DNA from: Peptostreptococcaceae bacterium VA2
GTDB taxonomy: Bacteria; Bacillota; Clostridia; Peptostreptococcales; Peptostreptococcaceae
Direction of reading: 5' to 3'
DNA: 64,000 nt
Assembly: GCA_000686145.1 (NCBI GenBank)
Contig: JMMB01000007.1
Location: forward strand, 1,364,001 to 1,428,000
A program made the translations under genes and the position numbers. The stretch's first letter is position 1, and every line of letters starts with the position of its first letter. Of the stretch, positions 44,408 through 53,494 are shown one piece after another. The notes beneath the pieces were generated by a model. That model saw only the letters and a list, made by a program, of their open reading frames with translations. It ran no database searches and had not been told where the DNA came from.

Positions 44408-45091
44408 ATGGATCTAAATGAAATAAAGGACATTCTTATATATGATTATATAAAGGATTACTTGAATGAAATATCTATTTTAAATGTAAAAAAAGGACAA
44501 TACATAACTCGTTCCAGTGAAAATCTTGAAGAAATTTTTTATATATTGGATGGAAACGCTAAAGTAGAATGCATAACTAAGTCTGGCAAGAGTTTGTTAG
44601 TAGATGAACTTTCTAAAAATGAATTTGTAGGCAAAATTAGTTATATGTATGAACAAAATTTATTTTGTGATATTACCGCTACAAGCGATGCTACCATATT
44701 AAGAATAAGTAAAAGTACTTTTAAAAAATTGGAAAAGAATCCAGAGTTTTTGAAACTATTTTTATTTAAGACTAGTAAGAGAATATATTATATGTATAAG
44801 AAATTAATGATGAAGGATTTATTTAGACTTGAAGAAACATTTGCTTTTCATATCTTAGAAAACTCTGAAAACGATGTATTTAAATTTGTAAGTATGTATA
44901 ATCTTTGCAAAATAATGTCCGTAAGTAGAAAGCAGTTATATAATGTAATAAATAGTTTTATAGAAAAGAATTATATAAGAAAAGATAAAACATCACTTAT
45001 TCTTTTAAATAGGGATTGTTTATATGAATTGTCTACAGCTGTAAGAGAAGTTAATGAAATCAATGATTGTGATTTTAAATTTGACATATAG
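44408..45091 (+). CDS. Crp/Fnr-family transcription regulator, probable hpd activator
   Basis: A 227-residue protein with an N-terminal cyclic-nucleotide-type beta-roll (~20-120; EEIFYILDGNAKVECITKSGKSLLVDELSKNEFVG) and a C-terminal winged HTH (MYNLCKIMSVSRKQLYNVINSFIEKNYI). No Fnr-type cysteine cluster is evident, so a small-molecule ligand is likely; an aromatic acid would fit the context. ATG 44408, with AAGG upstream, is chosen over the TTG six bases before. Its position next to hpdBCA and the palindrome before hpdB suggest it activates that operon; this is inference. Confidence 0.8.
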   Translation: MDLNEIKDILIYDYIKDYLNEISILNVKKGQYITRSSENLEEIFYILDGNAKVECITKSGKSLLVDELSKNEFVGKISYMYEQNLFCDITATSDATILRISKSTFKKLEKNPEFLKLFLFKTSKRIYYMYKKLMMKDLFRLEETFAFHILENSENDVFKFVSMYNLCKIMSVSRKQLYNVINSFIEKNYIRKDKTSLILLNRDCLYELSTAVREVNEINDCDFKFDI

Positions 45092-45112
45092 CTTAAGATA
45101 TCGTTTTTTTAA

Positions 45113-45212
45113 ATAAAAGTCAAAGAGGATTAAGGATGTAATTAACATTACTCCTTAAAAAAGCACTGAAGTTGAAGGCTTAGGCTATCAAATCAGTGCT
45201 TTTTTTATTGCA
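45113..45212 (+). ncRNA. 3' fragment C of the structured RNA element
   Basis: AAAGTCAAAGAGGATTAAGG, the GTAATTAACATTAC hairpin and the terminator match the last ~95 bases of copies A and B. The 5' two thirds are absent. It lies 98 bp before the P-type ATPase start and would terminate transcripts from the regulator gene. Confidence 0.65.
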
Positions 45213-45309
45213 TAAATTTTGTGATAAAAATAAATTTGGAATGTATACAAGCATAAAAACATATAGATATATATAAGTTTTAAAGCAAATTTACGAAGGG
45301 GATGAGCGT

Positions 45310-48045
45310 ATGGGATATTACAGTAAATCTACTAATGAAACCTTAAAATGTCTAAAAGTAAATTCTGAAATTGGATTGAGTACTAGTGGTGTAGAAGAAA
45401 GAAGGAAAACGTATGGTTACAATGAGTTCGAAATCAAAAAAGGTAAACCATTAATAGAATCAATAAGTGACAGTATTATGGAGCCAATGATATTAATTTT
45501 ATTAGGTGCTGCAGTAATAAGTGCATTTGTAGGTGAAGTTCATGACGCATTTGGAATCTTAGGAGCGGTAATTTTAGGACTATCCATAGGAGCAGCCACA
45601 GAAAGCAAATCTAAAAAAGCAGCCCAAGCCTTATCAAAATTAACCGAGAATATAGAAGTAAAGGTATTAAGAAATGGAAAAATACATCAAATATCCAAAA
45701 GAGATTTAGTACCTGGCGATATTGTTTATATAGAAAGTGGAAATATGATACCTTCAGATGGTAGACTTGTTCAGTCTATTAACTTAAAGCTAAGAGAGGA
45801 CATGCTTACAGGTGAATCTGCAGATGTTTTAAAAAATGCAGATAAGATAATAGAACAAGAACCTATACCAGCAGAACAAGTTAATATGGTGTTTGGAGGA
45901 ACTCTTGTAGCTTATGGAAGAGGAATTATGGTTGTAACAACTACAGGAGATAAAACAGAAATGGGTAAAATAGCGCAAAACATAGGCGATAATGATATTC
46001 AAACTCCTCTTCAATTAAAGCTTGGAAAATTAGGAGCAAAGATAGCTATTGTTTCAGGAATTATAGCATTTTTACTTTGTGTGCAGATGATTATAAAAAT
46101 GAATTTAAATGGAGCAATAAGATTAGACACTTCAGGGATAATACCATTTTTAAAATCACTAGAACCAGCAAAAGATGCATATATGGTTTGTATAGCATTA
46201 ATTGTAGCAACTGTGCCAGAAGGTTTACCAACGATGGTAAATATAACATTGGCTATAACTATGCAAAAGATGGCAAAGATAAATGCTTTAGTAACCAAAA
46301 AAGAAGCTTGTGAAACTATAGGGTGTGTATCAGTAATTTGTTCTGATAAAACTGGAACCTTAACTCAAAATAAAATGATGGTAGAAGTTGCTTATATAGA
46401 TGGAGAATATATTGATAGTAGTAAGTATCACAGTAGCAGTTACTTTGAAGAAAATTGTATAGTTAATTCAACTGCTGATATTGAAAAAGAGGACAAAGAT
46501 TATAAATACATAGGTAGTGCAACTGAATGTGCGCTACTTTTATATCATAGAAATAGAGATTATAGCAAATTTAGAAAAGAAATTAACTTAGTATCACAAG
46601 TTCCTTTTAGCTCAGATAAAAAGAGAATGTCATCTTTGATAAACACAGAGGATAATGGAGTGTTTTTAAGTAAAGGAGCTCCAGAAGTTTTACTAGAAAA
46701 ATGCGTATATATGCAAAAGGGCAAAGATGTAGTAGTTATGACACCTCAAATGAAAAGAGAAATACTTAGTGAAATTAGAAAGCTTCAAGTTAAGTCTATG
46801 AGAACTCTAGGATTTGCTTATAAAAAAATAGATAAATCATCGATACAAGTTGCTGCAACTTATGAAGGTGAGATTACTAGTAATTTGAATTTAGACACTT
46901 ATGAAAGATATAAAGATTTAATATTTGGAGGTTTTGTTGGTATAGTTGACCCTCTAAGAGAAGGAGTAAAAGAATCTATTCAAGTAGCCTATGATGCAGG
47001 TGTAAAAGTGAAGATGCTTACGGGAGACAATATAAACACAGCAAAGGCTATAGGAGAAGAAATAGGTCTTTTAGATGATGGTAAAAAAGCAGTAGAAGCA
47101 ACTTATATAGACTTATTGTCAGATGAAGAATTAAGAGAAGAAATAAATGATATTTCTATTGTAGCAAGATCTAAACCTGATACGAAGATGAGGATAGTAC
47201 AAGCACTTCAAAGTAATTTAGAAGTGGTAGCAGTTACTGGAGACGGTATAAATGATGCCCCAGCTTTAAGTAAAGCAGACGTTGGAATTTCAATGGGAAT
47301 ATCAGGAACTGAGGTTTCAAAAAATGCATCAGATATAATACTTACAGATGATAGTTTTAGTACTATAGTTGATGGTATAAAGTGGGGAAGAGGTATCTAT
47401 GAGAACTTCCAACGATTTATACAGTTTCAACTTACTGTTAATATAGTAGCTTTTATGATAGCTGTAATGTCTCAAGTTATGGGTAGGGAAATGCCATTTA
47501 CTACAATACAATTATTATGGGTAAATATAATAATGGATGGGCCACCAGCATTAGCTTTAGGGTTAGAACCTGTTAGAGATTATGTTCTTAAAAGAAAACC
47601 AATTAAAAGAAAAGCAGGTATTATAGCGAGAAGCATGTTAGTAAATATAATTATAAATGCAGTTCTTATAATATCAATAGTAAATCTTCAGTCATTTTTT
47701 AATGTGTTAAATGCTACTCCAAAAGAACAAGGAACTGTAGTATTTTCAGTTTTTGCCTTCAGTGCGTTGTTCAATGCTTTGAGTTGCCGAGAATTTGGGC
47801 TTAATAGTATAATACCAAATTTCTTTAAGAATAAATTAGCTTTATATATAATTTTTATAACGGGTATAGTACAAATTGTATTTACACAAGTTTTTAGGAG
47901 CTTTTTTAATTCAGTAGCACTTAGTGGCTTTATGTGGATGAAAATAATAGTTCTTTCATCAATGGTGCTTGTTTTAAATGAAGTGCTTAAATTTATTTTT
48001 AGAACAATAAAAAAACAGGGAAATATGATTAGAGATATTAAGTGA
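45310..48045 (+). CDS. P-type Ca2+-transporting ATPase (PMCA/SERCA type)
   Basis: A 911-residue type II P-ATPase. Ten TM helices are expected. Phosphorylation motif SDKTGTLTQNK has Asp346, TGES-like LTGES lies in the actuator domain, the nucleotide loop has FLSKGAPEVLLEKC and the hinge MLTGDN and VTGDGINDAPAL are present. Ion-site blocks VATVPEGLP (TM4) and NIIMDGPPALALG (TM6) fit Ca2+ pumps of the PMCA type. It should expel Ca2+. GGGGATGA precedes the start. A truncated second copy of its last ~90 codons is at 52433, and RNA-element fragments flank it. Confidence 0.9.
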   Translation: MGYYSKSTNETLKCLKVNSEIGLSTSGVEERRKTYGYNEFEIKKGKPLIESISDSIMEPMILILLGAAVISAFVGEVHDAFGILGAVILGLSIGAATESKSKKAAQALSKLTENIEVKVLRNGKIHQISKRDLVPGDIVYIESGNMIPSDGRLVQSINLKLREDMLTGESADVLKNADKIIEQEPIPAEQVNMVFGGTLVAYGRGIMVVTTTGDKTEMGKIAQNIGDNDIQTPLQLKLGKLGAKIAIVSGIIAFLLCVQMIIKMNLNGAIRLDTSGIIPFLKSLEPAKDAYMVCIALIVATVPEGLPTMVNITLAITMQKMAKINALVTKKEACETIGCVSVICSDKTGTLTQNKMMVEVAYIDGEYIDSSKYHSSSYFEENCIVNSTADIEKEDKDYKYIGSATECALLLYHRNRDYSKFRKEINLVSQVPFSSDKKRMSSLINTEDNGVFLSKGAPEVLLEKCVYMQKGKDVVVMTPQMKREILSEIRKLQVKSMRTLGFAYKKIDKSSIQVAATYEGEITSNLNLDTYERYKDLIFGGFVGIVDPLREGVKESIQVAYDAGVKVKMLTGDNINTAKAIGEEIGLLDDGKKAVEATYIDLLSDEELREEINDISIVARSKPDTKMRIVQALQSNLEVVAVTGDGINDAPALSKADVGISMGISGTEVSKNASDIILTDDSFSTIVDGIKWGRGIYENFQRFIQFQLTVNIVAFMIAVMSQVMGREMPFTTIQLLWVNIIMDGPPALALGLEPVRDYVLKRKPIKRKAGIIARSMLVNIIINAVLIISIVNLQSFFNVLNATPKEQGTVVFSVFAFSALFNALSCREFGLNSIIPNFFKNKLALYIIFITGIVQIVFTQVFRSFFNSVALSGFMWMKIIVLSSMVLVLNEVLKFIFRTIKKQGNMIRDIK

Positions 48046-48075
48046 AATAATTAGTTGCCTCAAACTCTTTTGTAG

Positions 48076-48128
48076 TAAAAAAGCACTGAATTTGAAGTCT
48101 TAGGCTATTAAATCGGTGCTTTTTTTAT
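48076..48128 (+). terminator. Terminator-only fragment D of the structured RNA element
   Basis: AGCACTGAATTTGA and TTAAATCGGTGCT pair, matching the terminator of copies A-C; it ends the ATPase transcript. Confidence 0.75.
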
Positions 48129-48206
48129 TTAAGTTTAAAAATAAATAATGAAAAAAATTAAATCATATGCATATTCTTTAGAATAATGGTTAATATATGA
48201 TCAGAT

Positions 48207-48522
48207 AGTTAATGAAGGTTAACTATTCAACCAACACTTACTATGCAAAAGCTAGATAACATCTAACCTTTTGGTAGTATCTTTGGAAGTGATGGTGGCT
48301 AGATATTTGAAAAAATATCATATTAAATATAATGAATCTACTAGATAACCTCGCTCTACTAGAGTACAATTAGCCTTAGTCTAATACCCAAAGGTTAGAG
48401 TTCAAGCTAACTTGCAAACTATATTTGATAATAGTCATAGAGGATAAGGATGTAATTAACATTACTCCTTAGAAAAGCACTGAATTTGAAAGCACAGTCT
48501 ATCAAATCAGTGCTTTTTTCAT
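48207..48522 (+). ncRNA. Structured ~315-nt RNA element, full copy B
   Basis: It matches copy A from before the -10 box (48196) to the terminator (AGCACTGA/TCAGTGCT). The region GGTAGTATCTTTGGAAGTGA to AACTTGCAAACTATATTT is nearly identical between copies 9.3 kb apart. It lies 170 bp before the B3/B4 gene but ends in its own terminator, so it is probably an independent RNA. Confidence 0.6.
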
Positions 48523-48690
48523 TACAATTAAAAAATTAAACTGGTTACAAAAAAAGTCGATGTGAATACTAACTATCAATACAAATAAAATACATTATCA
48601 TAGAAAAAGCTAAAAATAGGTGTTTATAAGAAAACATTTCATATAAAATGGTATAATAATTTTATAAATAATGAAAGGAATTAATATACT

Positions 48691-49353
48691 GTGATAGACG
48701 TTAAAATCTCAGAAAAATTAAAAAAAGTTTGTCCTATTTTAACATTAGGATGCATTAAAGCTAATGTTAAAGTAGAAATTAGTAGTGAAGAGTTATTAAA
48801 AGAAATTAATGATTGTTGTGACGAGTTAAATGAGAAAATATCTTTAGAAAGCATAGCCAGTTTACCAAGAATAAAAGATGCTAGAGAAGTATATAAGAAA
48901 TTAGGAAAAGCACCTAGTAAATATAGAGTTTCTTCAGAAGCTTTAATGAGAAGAGTTTTACAGAAAAAAGGAATTTATAAAATAAATAATATTGTAGAGA
49001 TAAATAATTTAATATCTTTAAAATCTGGATTTTCAGTAGGAAGTTATAATATAAAAAATATACAAGCTCCAATAGTTTTAAAGGTAGGAGAGGAAGGTGA
49101 AAAGTATAAAGGTATAGGTAAAGAACTTATAAATATTGGAAATTTACCAGTACTAACAGATGGTATATCTGCTTTTGGTAGTCCTACAAGCGACTCAGAA
49201 AGAGCTATGATTACTAAGGATGCTAATGAAATAGTTATGTTTATTTATTCTTTTAGTGGGAAAAATGAAGTATTAAATTATTTAAACTACGGAAAAGAAT
49301 TGTTAGAAAAATACTCAGGAGCAACAGATATTTCAATTAAATTAATTGATTAG
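48691..49353 (+). CDS. B3/B4 (tRNA-editing-like) domain protein
   Basis: A 220-residue protein with the B3/4 fold of phenylalanyl-tRNA synthetase beta subunits: KDAREVYKKLGKAPSKYRVSSEALMRRVL, then NNLISLKSGFSVG and AFGSPTSDSERAMI. Free-standing members are thought to hydrolyse mischarged tRNA or bind amino acids; substrate unknown. It starts with GTG after AAAGGAATT. It is monocistronic, between RNA copy B and a terminator. Confidence 0.8.
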   Translation: MIDVKISEKLKKVCPILTLGCIKANVKVEISSEELLKEINDCCDELNEKISLESIASLPRIKDAREVYKKLGKAPSKYRVSSEALMRRVLQKKGIYKINNIVEINNLISLKSGFSVGSYNIKNIQAPIVLKVGEEGEKYKGIGKELINIGNLPVLTDGISAFGSPTSDSERAMITKDANEIVMFIYSFSGKNEVLNYLNYGKELLEKYSGATDISIKLID

Positions 49354-49389
49354 TTTAATATACAAAGTATTTGTAAAACAGAAAAGTAA

Positions 49390-49446
49390 TAAAAACACTC
49401 ATATTTAGTTGATATAAATACTAACTACTGAAATAGTGTTTTCGTT
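49390..49446 (+). terminator. Terminator after the B3/B4 gene
   Basis: AAAACACT and AGTGTTTTCG pair around a long loop. Confidence 0.5.
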
Positions 49447-49529
49447 GGGACAAAAAAAATTATAAAAGTGGCTAGAGCCAGTAAGTGATGAAGAGTAAAA
49501 TAAATTATAAAAATAAGACAATTTATAAA

Positions 49530-49568
49530 AAAATGCCTAAAGCTATAATAGCTTTGGGCATTTTTTAT
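49530..49568 (+). terminator. Second terminator in the B3/B4 to ABC gap
   Basis: AAATGCCTAAAGCTAT and ATAGCTTTGGGCATTTTTT pair nearly perfectly. Apart from these hairpins, the 49353-49823 gap shows only promoter-like AT-rich DNA. Confidence 0.85.
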
Positions 49569-49822
49569 ATTTGTATTTTCAGAATTAACTACAAAAATAC
49601 ATGATTCTCATACTAATGTAGATAACTATAATGAAATTTTAGCTAAATAGTGGGGAGAAAATATAGTTTTGATAAAATTGAAGTTTTCCTTCTATTTATT
49701 TTTTTATTTGATTGACTTATAAAAAAAATTATTGTATTATGTTGATATATTGTTAATCGATAAAACTAAATTGTTTTTTGATAAAAAATTATTGTTGAAT
49801 AGAAAAAGGAGGAGATGAGTGA

Positions 49823-50749
49823 ATGAAACCCATATTAGAAATTAAAAACATTAGTAAGTATATGAATACAAGAAAAATAATTGATAACCTTAGCTTTACA
49901 ATTAATAAGGGTGAGATATTTGGATTTTTAGGTCCGAATGGAGCAGGAAAAACTACTACAATAAAAATGATTACAGGACTTATAAATATCGATGAAGGGG
50001 AAATTCTTATAGATGGATATGATGTAAAGAAACATTATGAACAAGCTATACAAAATGTTGGTGGCATAATAGAAAATCCTGATATGTATGGATATATGTC
50101 AGGCATGGATAATTTGAAGCATTATGCTAGAATGCATGACGGAATTACTAAAGAAAGAATCATGCAGATTGTAAAGCTTGTAAAACTTGAAAATAGAATT
50201 AATGATAAAGTAAAAAGATACTCTCTTGGTATGAGACAAAGGTTAGGTATTGCACAAGCACTACTTCATGATCCAAAACTATTAATACTTGATGAGCCTA
50301 CTAATGGTCTTGACCCCATGGGGATAAGGGAACTTAGAGAAACACTTAGAGATTTAACAAAAAAAGGAGTTTCTGTTTTGGTTTCAAGTCACTTACTTAG
50401 TGAAATGGAACTTATGTGTGATAGATTTTGTATTATTGATGGTGGAAGGTTAAAAGAAATAAAATCTATATCTGAAATAAATAGTAAACTTAATGATACA
50501 GATAGTCGCTTATATATAGTTGATGTTAATAAATTAAAAGATGCTAAGGAGATTATAGAAAGTAAATTTAAAGATATAAGAGTAACAATTTCAAAAGATA
50601 AGCTAAAAATAGAAACAAATAAAAAAACTATCTCTCTTATAAATAAGCTTCTAGTAGATAACGATTTATATGTATACGAAATCTCATTATCTTCGTTATC
50701 ACTTGAAGATGAGTTCTTAAAACAAACAGAATATAAACAGATAATATAA
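49823..50749 (+). CDS. ABC transporter ATPase (BcrA-like, drug/peptide export)
   Basis: A 308-residue ATPase: Walker A GPNGAGKTTT, then GGIIENPDMYGYMSG, signature YSLGMRQRLGIAQALL, Walker B LLILDEPTNGLD and SSHLLSE. This block set is that of ATPases for ABC-2 exporters of the bacitracin/lantibiotic-immunity group. The C-terminal ~85 residues form the usual accessory domain. AGGAGGAGATGA precedes the ATG. It is co-transcribed with the permease 15 bp downstream. Substrate unknown. Confidence 0.88.
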   Translation: MKPILEIKNISKYMNTRKIIDNLSFTINKGEIFGFLGPNGAGKTTTIKMITGLINIDEGEILIDGYDVKKHYEQAIQNVGGIIENPDMYGYMSGMDNLKHYARMHDGITKERIMQIVKLVKLENRINDKVKRYSLGMRQRLGIAQALLHDPKLLILDEPTNGLDPMGIRELRETLRDLTKKGVSVLVSSHLLSEMELMCDRFCIIDGGRLKEIKSISEINSKLNDTDSRLYIVDVNKLKDAKEIIESKFKDIRVTISKDKLKIETNKKTISLINKLLVDNDLYVYEISLSSLSLEDEFLKQTEYKQII

Positions 50750-50763
50750 GGGAGGGATCTTAG

Positions 50764-52416
50764 ATGTTGAAGAAGATTTATAATCTAACACTTAATGAAA
50801 TAATAAAGCAATTTAAAAAGAAAAGTATACTTATAATAACAATGTTAATATTTTTATCAGCAATAGCAATACCTATAGGGCTTAAACTTATACAAGGCGA
50901 TAAAATTGATTATTCAGCTGATGATTATCAGTATGATATTGAAGAAATAACAAAACAAATTTCTGAAATGAATATAAGTACAGATCAAAGTAAAATTAAT
51001 GTTAAATTCCTTGAATCTAAAAAACAATATAATCAATTTTTATTAGATAATAAGGTAGAAAGTGATAGCTGGAGATATAATTATTCACAAAATTACTTAA
51101 GCGAACTTATTAAGATAGATATAATTAAGCTTGTTAAAGATGGTATAAACATTAATACTATATCAAATGTATTGCCTGATAATATAAGTAAAGCTGATTT
51201 TGACGAAATTAAATTATTATCAAAAGATAAATTAAATTTAGAACTTGATAAATTGGATAACAAATCGTCTAATATAGTTAAAGATATTAAAACAAATAAT
51301 TATAAAAATTATTTAAAAAATGAAATAGAGAATAAAAAAGATTTAATAAACTCTTATAATAAAGAACTTTCTTTATTAAAGAAAGAGGTTAATGGTAATA
51401 ACATAAGTAATGATGTTAAAACTAGTATTGCTGATATTGAAGATAAATTAAATCTTGAAAATAAACTTCTGAAAGTTATACAATACAGATACGATAATGA
51501 AATTTCATTTGATGCTAATAACTGGAAGAATAAAACATTAGATGATATAAGCCAAAATATTAATAATGCATCAAGAAAAATTATTTTAGAAGAAGATTAT
51601 AAAAGACAAAGCATTTCTGGCGTAACTTATGATCAATATGTACAAAAGTATAATAGTGAGCATGATAAGTATTTAAATAATATTAAGATGGAATGGTATA
51701 GTTTAGATAAAAATATACCTATGCCTGAATTTGAAGGTTCTGCTCGAGATGTTGTAAACTCACTTGTTGGAATTTATGCGATAATAGCGTCAATAATTGT
51801 AATTATACTATCAGGTGGTATTATATCATCAGAATTTAATAATAATACAATCAAATTGCTTATGATAAGACCAGTTTCAAGAGTTAAAATTATACTATCA
51901 AAATTTATAGCTGTATTACTTATAGGATACTTTATCCTTTTTGGTTCTATGGCATTAGTAACTATAGTAAATGGATTTATATTTGGATTCTCTGATTTTG
52001 CTACTCCAATAATAAAGATATCAGCAGAAACTGTCATAACTCAAAATTATATAATTAGTCTTCTTCTTAATACGATGTTTTATAGTATAAGCATGGTATT
52101 TATAGGTAGTCTTGCTTTTATATTATCAACAGTAACAAAAAATACTACTGTTTCAGTTGCTGTAAGTATAATAATATTTGTGGGTTCACTTCCAGTATCA
52201 GTGATACTTTTAGGGAAAAACATAATGTGGCTTACTAGTACACCTATACCTTACATAAACTTGGCTGCTATTCCAGTTATGGAACATTTAACTAAAGTAT
52301 TAGGAACTGTTACTGTTTTAGATACAAAACTTGGAGCTATTGAACTTCTTGTAGCATCAATTATATTCGTTATAATAGCATTTACTCATTTTACAAAAAA
52401 TGATATTACAAATTAA
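50764..52416 (+). CDS. ABC-2 type permease with large extracytoplasmic coiled-coil domain
   Basis: A 550-residue membrane protein: TM1 at ~20-40, then about 280 Lys/Asn-rich residues with coiled-coil character (~50-320), then five TMs (~335-545) with GGIISSEFNNNTIKLLMIRPVSR, the ABC-2 signature. It partners the preceding ATPase. GGGAGGG precedes the ATG. The large outer domain is unusual for simple drug exporters and suggests binding to peptides or wall components. Right after its stop the DNA continues into the tail of a second P-type ATPase. Confidence 0.85.
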   Translation: MLKKIYNLTLNEIIKQFKKKSILIITMLIFLSAIAIPIGLKLIQGDKIDYSADDYQYDIEEITKQISEMNISTDQSKINVKFLESKKQYNQFLLDNKVESDSWRYNYSQNYLSELIKIDIIKLVKDGININTISNVLPDNISKADFDEIKLLSKDKLNLELDKLDNKSSNIVKDIKTNNYKNYLKNEIENKKDLINSYNKELSLLKKEVNGNNISNDVKTSIADIEDKLNLENKLLKVIQYRYDNEISFDANNWKNKTLDDISQNINNASRKIILEEDYKRQSISGVTYDQYVQKYNSEHDKYLNNIKMEWYSLDKNIPMPEFEGSARDVVNSLVGIYAIIASIIVIILSGGIISSEFNNNTIKLLMIRPVSRVKIILSKFIAVLLIGYFILFGSMALVTIVNGFIFGFSDFATPIIKISAETVITQNYIISLLLNTMFYSISMVFIGSLAFILSTVTKNTTVSVAVSIIIFVGSLPVSVILLGKNIMWLTSTPIPYINLAAIPVMEHLTKVLGTVTVLDTKLGAIELLVASIIFVIIAFTHFTKNDITN

Positions 52417-52432
52417 TATAAGTGATTTATCA

Positions 52433-52720
52433 TTATCAATATTTTCAGTTTTTGCTTTTAGTGCATTGTTTAATGCTTTGAGTTGCCGAGAATTTGGGTT
52501 TAATAGTATAATACCAAACTTCTTTAAGAATAAATTAGCTTTATATATAATTTTTATAACAGGTATATTACAAGTTGTATTCACACAAGTTTTTACGAGC
52601 TTTTTTAACTCAGTAGCATTGAGTGGCTTTATGTGGATGAAAATAATACTTCTTCCATCAATGGTACTTGTTTTAAATGAAACGCTTAAATTTATTATTA
52701 GAAAAGTAAAAAACAAATAA
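52433..52720 (+). pseudogene. 3' remnant of a duplicated P-type Ca2+ ATPase gene
   Basis: From SIFSVFAFSALFNALSC to the stop, the sequence is a close copy of the last ~90 codons of the ATPase at 45310-48045, including the shared downstream TATTAAGTGAAATAATTAG. Nothing of the catalytic part remains. It has no ribosome-binding site of its own. This shows a past duplication of the ATPase locus, with the ABC-2 genes now lying between the copies. Confidence 0.9.
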
Positions 52721-52903
52721 GATTGAAATATTAAGTGAAATAATTAGTTATAAAGTATAAAATGAGATATAAAAACTAGCTATTCAAAGGTCAAATTTAA
52801 TACAGAATTATTTATGACCTTTGAATATTACAACTATAGATGATATAATTTATGTGATATATTCTATTAATAATAAAAATTATTAAAATAAGGGGTGTTA
52901 TTT

Positions 52904-52957
52904 ATGCAAAATAAACCAGTGTTGGTTATTGTTCCAGGCTCTACGCAAAGACTGTAA
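52904..52957 (+). CDS. Putative leader peptide upstream of the second CD3324-family gene
   Basis: A 17-codon ORF (MQNKPVLVIVPGSTQRL) with AAGGGGTG seven bases before the ATG. Its last codons and stop lie in the 5' arm of the hairpin 52945-53029. This repeats the architecture at 31612, although the peptide sequences differ. Confidence 0.5.
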   Translation: MQNKPVLVIVPGSTQRL

Positions 52958-53029
52958 TACACATACAGAACTAAACTTTGTTTGGAGCCAAAATTAAAAT
53001 TTGGTTAAGTTGTTTTGTGCAGTCTTTGC
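52945..53029 (+). promoter_or_regulatory. Leader hairpin before the second CD3324-family gene
   Basis: GCAAAGACTG and CAGTCTTTGC form a perfect 10-bp stem. The 65-base loop contains a second hairpin (CCAAA/TTTGG). The gene's ribosome-binding site follows about 25 bases later. Confidence 0.6.
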
Positions 53030-53070
53030 TTCATTATTTACGAACAAAAAAGTAGATAGGAGCGAGAATC

Positions 53071-53346
53071 ATGAAATATGAAAAAGCACAAAATATATTA
53101 CCTGAAGATGTTGTTGAATTAATTCAAGAATATATAGATGGTGGATATTTATATATACCTAGAAAGTCTAGTAATAAAAAATCTTGGGGCGAAAGTAGTG
53201 GAACTAAGCACAATTTAAAGAAAAGAAATATAGAGATTTTTAACAAATATAAAAACGGTATATCTGTTAAAGAACTTACTAACTACTACTACCTTACTGA
53301 AAACAGTATTAGAAGAATTATTAGACAAGAAAAACAAATAGTATAA
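53071..53346 (+). CDS. CD3324-family small HTH protein (copy 2)
   Basis: A 91-residue paralogue of 31761-32018: KYEKAQNILPEDVVELIQEY, then LYIPRKSSNKKSWGESSGT and the HTH end ISVKELTNYYYLTENSIRRII. It is probably a DNA-binding regulator. AGGAGCGAG precedes the ATG. A strong terminator follows, so it is not in an operon with the ABC-F gene. Both paralogues have a leader ORF overlapping a hairpin. Confidence 0.75.
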   Translation: MKYEKAQNILPEDVVELIQEYIDGGYLYIPRKSSNKKSWGESSGTKHNLKKRNIEIFNKYKNGISVKELTNYYYLTENSIRRIIRQEKQIV

Positions 53347-53392
53347 ACAAAGTGCCTTAAATAATTATTTAAGGCACTTTGTTTATACTACA
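53347..53392 (+). terminator. Terminator after CD3324-family copy 2
   Basis: CAAAGTGCCTTAAAT and ATTTAAGGCACTTTG form a perfect 15-bp stem with a 4-base loop, then TTTAT. Confidence 0.9.
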
Positions 53393-53494
53393 GAAAAAAT
53401 CTACATTGCTACAGAAACATTTGTAAACTTGGTTATTATATTTTAAAATGTTATGATTTTAATATGAAATTAAAGCAGGAAAAGAGGAATGAAA

